NCBI GenBank assembly: GCA_964648215.1
Contig: CAZYMF010000075.1
Coordinates: forward strand, 1 to 20,478
Origin: CAZYMF01 sp964648215
GTDB taxonomy: Bacteria; Desulfobacterota; Binatia; HRBIN30; JACQVA1
DNA: 20,478 nt
Direction of reading: 5' to 3'
Shown: positions 14,086 through 20,478 of the stretch, one piece after another
Layout of the letters: each line of letters opens with the position of its first letter
Position numbering within the stretch: position 1 is the first letter of the stretch
Notes under the pieces: generated by a model
What the model was told of the DNA's origin: nothing
Seen by the model: the letters and a program-made list of their open reading frames with translations, nothing else
Database searches by the model: none
Made by a program: the position numbers and the translations under genes

Positions 14086-15873
14086 ATGATGTTGTCTCTT
14101 TCAGGTGCCTCCCGCAGGCGCCTAGGCGCAGCCGTGGCCGCCTGCCTGGGGCTGGCCGGCTGCGCGACGCTGCGCCCTTCGGGGCTCCGTTCTCCCGCGC
14201 GTCCGGGATGGTCGCCGGAGTTTCAAGCCGAGATCCAACCGGCCCAACCGCTCCCCCCCGAGGCCAAGGCTCTCGGGCACTTTCTCAAGGCGGAGATCGC
14301 GGTGAACCATGGCGACTGGGACCTCGCCTTGAAGGAGTACGAGCAGGCGGTCGCCGCCGATCCGGGCACGGCGATGCTGCGGGTTCGCCTGGCGACCCTC
14401 TACGTGCGCAACGGGATGCTGAACGAGGCGCTCGAGCAGTGCCGCGCGGTCGTCGACATGGATCCCCAGAACGTCGACGCCCGGATGCTGCTGGCCGGCA
14501 TCCAGTCCTCGCTCGGTCACAATCAAGACGCGATCACCGAGTACGAGACGGTGCTGACCATCGACCCCGACCATCAGGATGCCTATCTCTTTCTCGGCGC
14601 TCTCTACGGCCAGCTGCAGAAGTACGACCGCGCCATCGTCACGCTGCAGCGGCTGACCAAGATCAATCCGCGCTCCTTCCTCGGCCACTACTACCTCGGG
14701 CGGGTGTACGCGGCCGCCCACGACTACGACAAGGCCGAGAAGTCGCTGCACGCGGCCCTACGGCTCAACCCGCAGTCGGAGCTCGTGCTGGTCGACCTCG
14801 GGCTGCTCTTCGAGGCCAGGAAGGAACCGGAGAAAGCGATCGAGTTCTACCAGCGAGCGTTGCGCGCCAACCCGATGAGCAAGACGGCGCGCAAGCGGCT
14901 CGGTGGCGTCTACGTCGGCCAGAAGCGGCTCGAGGAGGCGCTGTCGCAGTTCCAGGAGCTGGAGAAGATCGAGGACAACCCGCAGGAGACGCGCGTCAAG
15001 ATCGGCCTGATCTTCTTCGAGAAGGACGACTACGACCGCGCCGCCACCGAGTTCAACCTGGTGCTGGCGGCGGAGCCCGACAACTACCGCGTCCGCTACT
15101 ACCTCGCCTCGGTCTACAGCCAGATGAAGGCGTACGACCGCGCGGTCGAGGAGTTTCAGCGCATCCCCGCCGACAACGAGTTCTACGCCGACGCGCGCAT
15201 TCACGTCGCCTACATCCGCCAGCAGCAAGGCCGGCTGGACGACGCCATCGAGAACGCCAAGCAAGCCGTGCAAGCCAAGCCCGACAACACCGACATGCTC
15301 GGCTATCTCGCCTCCCTCTATCGCGAGCGGGGCCATTTGGAGGACGCCATCGAGCTGCTGCAGAAGATGGTGGCCGCGGATCCAAAGAACGACAAGTTCC
15401 AGTTCACCCTGGGCGCGCTCTACGACGAGAACGGCAACAAGGACCAGAGCATCGCCGCCATGCGCAAGGCCATCGCGATCAACCCGCACAACGCCGCCGC
15501 GCTCAACTACCTGGGTTATACCTACGCCGACATGGGCGTGAACCTGGACGAGGCCGAGAGCCTCATCCGCCGGGCCCTGGCCATCGATCCCGAAGATGGG
15601 TTCTTCCTCGACAGCCTGGGCTGGGTCTACTACCAGCGCGGCAGCTACGACAAAGCCGTCGAGCAACTCGAGCGCGCAGTGGAGCGGACCGGCGAAGACC
15701 CGACCATCCTGGAGCACCTGGCCGACGTCTACCAGAAGACGGGCCGCAGCGCGGAAGCCCTGCGTCTGTATCGCGACGCGCTCGGCCGCACCAAGGAAAC
15801 CGACCAAGCGCAGCGGCTGCGCGACAAGATCAACGTCCTACAGGGCAACGCCGAGGGAGAGAAGGGCTCGTGA
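14086..15873 (+). CDS. TPR-repeat outer-membrane lipoprotein
   Basis: This 595-residue protein begins with a lipoprotein signal (basic GASRRR, hydrophobic core AAVAACLGLAGC, lipid-modified C26). About 85 percent of its length is tandem tetratricopeptide repeats, at least a dozen units of 34 residues from about residue 70 onward. Repeat landmarks include GDWDLALKEYEQAVAADP, GHNQDAITEYETVLTIDP, YDKAEKSLHAALRLNP and NLDEAESLIRRALAIDP. The start at 14086 (or ATG 14089) is chosen because it gives a proper lipobox. The frame stays open back to 13864, but that extension lacks protein-like sequence. Such lipoproteins act as scaffolds in envelope assembly or secretion complexes. No specific partner is shown except the LolB-like lipoprotein gene just downstream. 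Confidence 0.9.
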   Translation: MMLSLSGASRRRLGAAVAACLGLAGCATLRPSGLRSPARPGWSPEFQAEIQPAQPLPPEAKALGHFLKAEIAVNHGDWDLALKEYEQAVAADPGTAMLRVRLATLYVRNGMLNEALEQCRAVVDMDPQNVDARMLLAGIQSSLGHNQDAITEYETVLTIDPDHQDAYLFLGALYGQLQKYDRAIVTLQRLTKINPRSFLGHYYLGRVYAAAHDYDKAEKSLHAALRLNPQSELVLVDLGLLFEARKEPEKAIEFYQRALRANPMSKTARKRLGGVYVGQKRLEEALSQFQELEKIEDNPQETRVKIGLIFFEKDDYDRAATEFNLVLAAEPDNYRVRYYLASVYSQMKAYDRAVEEFQRIPADNEFYADARIHVAYIRQQQGRLDDAIENAKQAVQAKPDNTDMLGYLASLYRERGHLEDAIELLQKMVAADPKNDKFQFTLGALYDENGNKDQSIAAMRKAIAINPHNAAALNYLGYTYADMGVNLDEAESLIRRALAIDPEDGFFLDSLGWVYYQRGSYDKAVEQLERAVERTGEDPTILEHLADVYQKTGRSAEALRLYRDALGRTKETDQAQRLRDKINVLQGNAEGEKGS

Positions 15874-15984
15874 GCGGCGCCCCCCACGCCTCGCCGCCGG
15901 CGCTCGCTGCCGCGGGCGCGGGCAGGGTTGGATCTATCGTCTGCTGATGGCCGCTGGCCGCCGGCCTCGACGACCCCCGCCCCC

Positions 15985-16800
15985 ATGAGCGGCAGATCGG
16001 CACAGCTCGCGCGTACGGGGACCGCCCTGCTGTTCCTGCTGGTCAGCGGGTGCGCCCCGCGGCGGCCCGCGCCCGTGGCCGCTCCCGTGGGGCCGCTGCC
16101 GGCGGCGGGACAACTGAGCGCGGCCCTCGAACACCTGCGCCAGACGCGCACGGCGCTGCGCGCTCTCGCCCGCGTTTCCTACCAGGGGCCGGACTCGCAC
16201 GCCCGCGGACGTCAGGTGGTGCTGGCCGAGCGACCGGCGCGATTGCGCCTGGAGATTCTCTCGCCGCTGGGCACCGTGTTCGCCTTGACCGCCAACGACG
16301 GGGCCCTGGCGGTCTACCTGCGCAACGAGGCGGCGCTCTACCGCGGCCCCGCCACCCGCGCCAACCTGGAGCAGTTCGCCCACGTCGACCTGACCGTCCG
16401 CGACGCCGTGGCACTGCTGCTCGGTACCCCGCCCCGGCGGCCGGGGCGAAACGACGTGGTCTCGCTCGATCGCAGCCGCGGCGCCATCGAGCTGTGGCGC
16501 GAGCTCGACACGGGCGCGCAGGTGATCTGGTTCGACGCGGCGCACCGGCCGATTGCCACCGAGCAGCGCGACGGCGAGGGGCGCGTGCTCTGGCGCGCCG
16601 ACTTCGGTAACTTCGACGCCCGGGCGGCGGAGATGCCGCAGCACATCGAGATCGAGCTGCCGGCGCAGGCCCGCCGGGTGACCCTGGATCTGCAGGAGGT
16701 GGAGGTGAATCCCGTTCTCGAACCGAGCCTGTTCACGCTGGCGACCCCCGCGGGCGTCAAGGAGATTCCGCTGGGCCGCAGCGGTGGAGCGGGCTCGTGA
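15985..16800 (+). CDS. LolB/DUF4292-like outer-membrane lipoprotein
   Basis: This 271-residue lipoprotein has a signal peptide with lipobox LVSGC (C23). The mature part has the single-layer beta-sheet pattern of the LolA/LolB superfamily: an initial helix (LSAALEHLRQTRTALRALA), then strands with RQVVLAERPARLRLEILSPLGTVFALTANDGALAVYL, which is characteristic of LolB/DUF4292 proteins. VNPVLEPSLFTLATPAG comes near the end. It could help insert lipoproteins into the outer membrane, working with the periplasmic carrier LolA. The LolA-like gene at 10356-11198 is in the same window but not the same operon. The GTGA overlap links it to the peptide-binding lipoprotein. The 111-base gap before it has no convincing gene. 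Confidence 0.82.
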   Translation: MSGRSAQLARTGTALLFLLVSGCAPRRPAPVAAPVGPLPAAGQLSAALEHLRQTRTALRALARVSYQGPDSHARGRQVVLAERPARLRLEILSPLGTVFALTANDGALAVYLRNEAALYRGPATRANLEQFAHVDLTVRDAVALLLGTPPRRPGRNDVVSLDRSRGAIELWRELDTGAQVIWFDAAHRPIATEQRDGEGRVLWRADFGNFDARAAEMPQHIEIELPAQARRVTLDLQEVEVNPVLEPSLFTLATPAGVKEIPLGRSGGAGS

Positions 16801-18503
16801 GACGCCCGGTGGTGCTCGTCCTGCTACTGGCGGCGATGGCGGCCTGCCGGCAGAACGAGGCCACGTCGACGGCGACACCGGAGGCGTCGCCGGTGGCGAG
16901 CGAGAAGCAGCAGCTGACCCAGGCCACGCTCAGTGATCCGAAGACCTTCAACCCGCTGCTGGTCGTCGACAGCGCCTCGGCCCTGGCCCTCGAGGACGTC
17001 TTCGAGGCGCTCGTGCGCTTGAACCCGAAGACCACCGAGATCGAGCCCCTGTTGGCGCAGAGCTGGGAGTACAACGCCGACGGCACCGCCTGCACCTTCC
17101 ATCTGCGTCACGACGTCCGCTGGAACGACGGCAAGCCCTTCACGGCGCGGGACGTCGCCTTCACGTTCAAGGCCGTGTTCGACGATCGCGTCCCCAACAG
17201 CGCCAAGCACATCCTCACCGTCGACGGCCAGCCGATCCAGATCGACGTGCTCGACGACTACACGGTGCGCTTCACGGCGCCCCGGCCGTTTGCGCCCCTG
17301 CTCGACGCCATTCGCTCGGTCGACATTCTACCGCAACACATCCTCGGCCCGTCGCTGGAGAGCGGCACCTTCGCCCAGCAGTGGGGGATCGACAGCCCGC
17401 CGGACAAGCTCGTCGGCACCGGCCCCTTCCGCATGGCACAGTACGTCCAGGGGCAGTACCTGCGCTACCGGCGCAACCCGGACTACTGGATGCGGGACGA
17501 GAAGGACAAGCCGTTCCCCTACCTGGAGGAGAAGACCCTGCTGATCGTGAAGAACCAGGACGCGCTCTACCTCAAGTTCGTCGGTGGCCAGACCGACGTC
17601 CACTCGCCGCGACCCGAGGAGATCGCCGAGCTGCAACGACGCAGCGACGCGCTCGGGATCCACGTCGACGAGATCGGCACCGACACCGGCACCCAGTTCG
17701 TCACCTTCAATCGCAACCCGCGACACTACGAGCACGACGGCAAGCGCGACCCGCGTCTCGACTGGTTCACCGACAAGACCTTCCTCCAGGCACTGGCCCA
17801 CGCCGTCGACAAGAAGTCGATGATCCTCAACTGCCTCAACGGCTACGGCGTACCCGCGGTCGCCTACATCTCTCCCGAGAACCGGACCTACCACGACCCC
17901 AACCTCGCCGACTACGACTACGATCTCGACGAGTCCCGCCGGCTGCTCGCCGCCGGCGGCTACGTCAACCGCGACGGCGCGCTCTACGACAAGGAGGGCC
18001 ATCGCGTCGCGTTCAACCTGAGCACCAACGCCGGCAACCAGATTCGCGAGAAGATGTGCTCGATCCTCAAGGAGGACTGGACCAAGCTCGGCATCGAGGT
18101 GAACTACCGCCCTCTCGACTTCACCGCCCTGGTCGAGAAGCTCGACACCAACTTCGACTGGGACGCGATCCTGATCGGCTTCACCGGCGGCATCGAGCCG
18201 CAGAACGGGGCCAACGTGCTGCGCTCGAGCGGCAACCTGCACATGTGGAATCCGGGCCAGAAAGCTCCGGCGACCGAGTGGGAGAAGGAGATCGATCAGC
18301 TGCTCGAGCAGGGCTCGCGCGAGCTCGACCCGATGAAGCGTCGCCCCTCCTACTGGCGCATCCAGCAGATCCTCTACGACGAGCTGCCGATGATCCAGAC
18401 CGTGCGCGCCCGCCTGTTCGTGGCGGTGCGGCGCAAGGTGCTCAACTACGCGCCGACGGCCTGGGGCCTCTACCGCCCCGAGCGCATCGAGATCGCGGAG
18501 TGA
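16797..18503 (+). CDS. Peptide ABC transporter substrate-binding lipoprotein (SBP_bac_5 family)
   Basis: This 568-residue receptor of a Dpp/Opp-type importer starts at GTG inside the previous stop (GTGA). A lipoprotein signal with lipobox MAAC (C17) would anchor it to a membrane. The family core starts about residue 40: SDPKTFNPLL, EPLLAQSWEY, and the signature FHLRHDVRWNDGKPFTARDV. Then come VGTGPFRM, YRRNPDYW, FVTFNRNP, LAHAVDKKSM and a C-terminal YWRIQQILYDELPMIQ. Substrates of the family include peptides, nickel and glycosides, and the ligand cannot be read here. The permease start overlaps its stop by one base (TGATG). No ATPase genes follow within the window. Confidence 0.93.
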   Translation: MRRPVVLVLLLAAMAACRQNEATSTATPEASPVASEKQQLTQATLSDPKTFNPLLVVDSASALALEDVFEALVRLNPKTTEIEPLLAQSWEYNADGTACTFHLRHDVRWNDGKPFTARDVAFTFKAVFDDRVPNSAKHILTVDGQPIQIDVLDDYTVRFTAPRPFAPLLDAIRSVDILPQHILGPSLESGTFAQQWGIDSPPDKLVGTGPFRMAQYVQGQYLRYRRNPDYWMRDEKDKPFPYLEEKTLLIVKNQDALYLKFVGGQTDVHSPRPEEIAELQRRSDALGIHVDEIGTDTGTQFVTFNRNPRHYEHDGKRDPRLDWFTDKTFLQALAHAVDKKSMILNCLNGYGVPAVAYISPENRTYHDPNLADYDYDLDESRRLLAAGGYVNRDGALYDKEGHRVAFNLSTNAGNQIREKMCSILKEDWTKLGIEVNYRPLDFTALVEKLDTNFDWDAILIGFTGGIEPQNGANVLRSSGNLHMWNPGQKAPATEWEKEIDQLLEQGSRELDPMKRRPSYWRIQQILYDELPMIQTVRARLFVAVRRKVLNYAPTAWGLYRPERIEIAE

Positions 18504-19477
18504 TGCGGTCGTATCTGCTCCGCCGCCTGCTGCACATGATCCCGCTGTTGCTCGGGATCACCTTTCTCTCCTTCGTCGCCCTCAATCTCGCCCCGGGCGA
18601 CTTCTTCAGCACGCTGAAGATGAACCCTTCGATCAGCCCCGAGACGATCCACCAGCTCGAACGCGAGTTCGGCTACGGGCAGCCGCTGCTGGTCCGCTAC
18701 GGCAAGTGGCTGTGGCGCGTGCTGCACCTCGATCTCGGCGTGTCGGTGGCCTACCGCGTCAACGTCAGCGAGCTGATCGGCGCGCGGGCGCTGAACACGA
18801 TCATCCTGGCCCTGGCGAGCCTGGTCTTCACCTGGAGCCTGGCGATCCCGATCGGCATCCTCGTGGCCCTGCGCCCCGACTCCCTCACCGATCGCCTGCT
18901 CTCCTTCCTGGCCTTCTTCGGTATGTCGGTGCCGAACTTCTTCCTCGCCTTCCTGCTGATGTACGCGGCGCTGGCCACGGGCTGGTTCCCCATCGGCGGC
19001 AGTACCTCGATCGCCTACGACAGCCTCGGCCTGTGGGGGAAGATCGCCGATCGCGCCGACCACCTGGTGCTGCCGGTGATCGTGCTCGGCAGCAGCGGCA
19101 TGGCCAGCCTGATGCGTCTGATGCGCGCCAACATCCTCGAGATCCAGCGCGCCGACTTCGTGCTCACGGCGCGCGCCAAGGGCCTACCCGAGCGGCTGGT
19201 GGTCGCCAAGCACATCCTGCGCAACGCCCTCAACCCCTTCGTCACCCTGGCCGGCTACGAGCTCGGCAACCTGCTCGGCGGCGCCGCGCTGGTCGAGGCG
19301 GTGATGAACCTGCAAGGCCTGGGAACGCTGATGCTCGAGGCGGTGCGGGCGCTGGACGTCTATCTGGTCATGGCCTCGGTGCTCATCGGGTCGCTGCTGT
19401 TGCTGCTCGGCAACCTGCTCGCCGACCTGGCGCTGACCTGGGTGGATCCGCGGATCGAATGGGAGCGCGAGACGTGA
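18503..19477 (+). CDS. Peptide ABC transporter permease (DppB/OppB type)
   Basis: This integral membrane permease of 324 residues opens with RSYLLRRLLHMIPLLLGITFLSF, the usual first helix of DppB. The periplasmic DFFSTLKMNPSISPETIHQLEREFGY follows, then LDLGVSV. The ATPase-contact loop shows FVLTARAKGLPERLVVAKHILRNALNPFV. The last hydrophobic segment and LTWVDPRIEWE are typical of the C-terminus. Six transmembrane helices can be read. It overlaps the receptor gene upstream by one base and the second permease by GTGA downstream. Confidence 0.94.
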   Translation: MRSYLLRRLLHMIPLLLGITFLSFVALNLAPGDFFSTLKMNPSISPETIHQLEREFGYGQPLLVRYGKWLWRVLHLDLGVSVAYRVNVSELIGARALNTIILALASLVFTWSLAIPIGILVALRPDSLTDRLLSFLAFFGMSVPNFFLAFLLMYAALATGWFPIGGSTSIAYDSLGLWGKIADRADHLVLPVIVLGSSGMASLMRLMRANILEIQRADFVLTARAKGLPERLVVAKHILRNALNPFVTLAGYELGNLLGGAALVEAVMNLQGLGTLMLEAVRALDVYLVMASVLIGSLLLLLGNLLADLALTWVDPRIEWERET

Positions 19478-20478
19478 AGCGCAAGCCCGGCCTCGTCGTC
19501 TGGGCCAGCGCCACCCTGCTGGCCCTGCTCTACCTCGGCGCGCTCGCCGCGCCGTTGCTGGCTCCGTACGATTACACCGAGCAGAACCGCGCCTTTCCCC
19601 ACTGCCCGCCGTCGCCGCTGCGGGTGAACCCGCCGGCGCGCTGGTCGGAGTCGATTCTCTACACCTACGGCTATCGGCTCGTCGACCCGATCACCCGCCG
19701 CTATCGCGCCGACACGGCGGTGCGCGTGCCCGTGCGGCTGCTGGCGGACGGCCACCTGTTCACGACGCCGCCGGACGCGCCCAAGTTCTTTCTGCTCGGC
19801 ACCGACGGGCTGGGGCGCGATCTGTTCTCGCGCATCGTCTACGGCGGCCGCGTCAGCCTGGCCATCGGCGTGGTCGGGGTGCTGCTCAGCTTCTCGATCG
19901 GACTGCTGGTCGGCAGCTTCGCCGGCTACGTCGGCGGCTGGGTCGACAACCTGCTGATGCGCCTGGTCGAGATCGAGATGTCCCTGCCCTCGTTCTACTT
20001 CCTGCTGGCGCTGGCGGCGGTGATCCCGGCGAGCGTGTCGTCGACCACGACCTTCTTTCTCATCGTCGCGCTGATGAGCCTGATCGGCTGGGCGGGCTTC
20101 GCGCGCGTCGTTCGCGGCATGGTGTGCTCGCTGCGCGAGCGCGAGTACGTCGTCGCGGCACGCGCTCTTGGCGCCAGCCGCTGGCGCATCCTCACCCGTC
20201 ACGTCATTCCGGGAACGTTCAGCTACACCATCGTGGCGGCGACGCTGGCCATCCCCGGTTTCATCCTCGGCGAGAGCGCGCTGTCACTGCTCGGCCTCGG
20301 CATCCAGGACCCGGCCGCGAGCTGGGGCAATCTGCTGGTCGAGGCGCAGAACGTGCAGAACCTGACCCACTACCCGTGGATCCTCGCCCCCGGGGTGTTC
20401 ATCTTCGTCACCATCATGGCCTTCAACTTCCTCGGCGACTACCTGCGCGACCGCCTCGATCCGCGCACGGCCCACGAC
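19474..20478 (+). CDS. Peptide ABC transporter permease (DppC/OppC type), cut by the window end
   Basis: The frame starts at GTG 19474, overlapping the previous stop, and stays open to the last base, giving 335 visible residues without a stop. The N-terminus VKRKPGLVVWASATLLALLYLGALAAPLLAPYD is the first OppC helix. GTDGLGRDLFSR (109-120) is the conserved OppC signature, and the ATPase-contact loop is EYVVAARALGASRWRILTRHVIP. The visible end, FLGDYLRDRLDPRTAHD, is close to the usual C-terminus, so only a few residues are probably missing. About 75 residues lie between TM1 and the GTD signature, longer than in classical OppC, forming a periplasmic insert. The transporter ATPases are expected beyond the window. 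Confidence 0.93.
   Translation, partial: MKRKPGLVVWASATLLALLYLGALAAPLLAPYDYTEQNRAFPHCPPSPLRVNPPARWSESILYTYGYRLVDPITRRYRADTAVRVPVRLLADGHLFTTPPDAPKFFLLGTDGLGRDLFSRIVYGGRVSLAIGVVGVLLSFSIGLLVGSFAGYVGGWVDNLLMRLVEIEMSLPSFYFLLALAAVIPASVSSTTTFFLIVALMSLIGWAGFARVVRGMVCSLREREYVVAARALGASRWRILTRHVIPGTFSYTIVAATLAIPGFILGESALSLLGLGIQDPAASWGNLLVEAQNVQNLTHYPWILAPGVFIFVTIMAFNFLGDYLRDRLDPRTAHD

Noticed and set aside
15870..15947. 25-codon GTG ORF overlapping the TPR stop (GTGA)
   Set aside because: It is very short, Ala/Gly/Pro-rich, with no ribosome site or motif; probably chance in GC-rich spacer, though a decayed gene cannot be excluded.

Overview
The window is compact, high-GC DNA (roughly two thirds GC by eye) with closely packed genes and many ATGA or GTGA stop/start overlaps. 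Three predicted outer-envelope proteins (a LolA-like periplasmic protein, a LolB/DUF4292-like lipoprotein and a TPR lipoprotein) point to a diderm, Gram-negative-type bacterium. The gene mix would fit an uncultured deltaproteobacterium-like lineage (Desulfobacterota, Binatota, Methylomirabilota or Myxococcota in the broad sense). That placement is inference, because no rRNA or marker gene is present. I see no rRNA, tRNA, insertion sequence, CRISPR array or phage gene.

Layout. (1) 2-4076: an operon of five translationally coupled genes: the C-terminal part of an AcsA-type acyl-CoA synthetase, 2-oxoacid dehydrogenase E1 alpha, E1 beta, a lipoylated E2, and a stand-alone acyl carrier protein. 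No E3 is present here. (2) 4077-5454: a candidate promoter, a 49-residue desulforedoxin-like metal-binding protein, a palindrome, a MTH1187/YkoF-type thiamine-binding protein and an overlapping SAM methyltransferase. (3) 5642-6618: a two-CBS-domain protein and two small double-spanning membrane proteins. (4) 6644-10241: a HisC-like aminotransferase coupled by ATGA to a complete ZnuA-ZnuC-ZnuB zinc-type ABC importer, followed by an 11-bp perfect inverted repeat. (5) 10356-11761, minus strand: a LolA-like periplasmic protein and a TraR/DksA-type zinc-finger protein. (6) 11989-13185: an archaeal-type methionine adenosyltransferase, back to back with a TetR regulator (13186-13854, minus). (7) 14086-20478: a TPR lipoprotein, a LolB-like lipoprotein, and a peptide ABC importer (lipoprotein receptor plus two permeases). 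The last permease runs off the window.

How they work together. Region 1 looks like an oxidative-decarboxylation module whose acyl product could be passed to CoA or to the dedicated ACP; the synthetase could supply or recycle the acyl group. Region 4 is a zinc (or related divalent metal) uptake unit with an unexplained PLP enzyme at its head. Region 7 combines envelope lipoprotein genes with nutrient peptide uptake. The least ordinary items are the AcsA-E1-E2-ACP operon, the archaeal-type MAT, the aminotransferase-ZnuABC coupling and the tiny cysteine-rich protein at 4337-4486. I found no clear evidence of a wholly new system such as defence, mobile or toxin genes.
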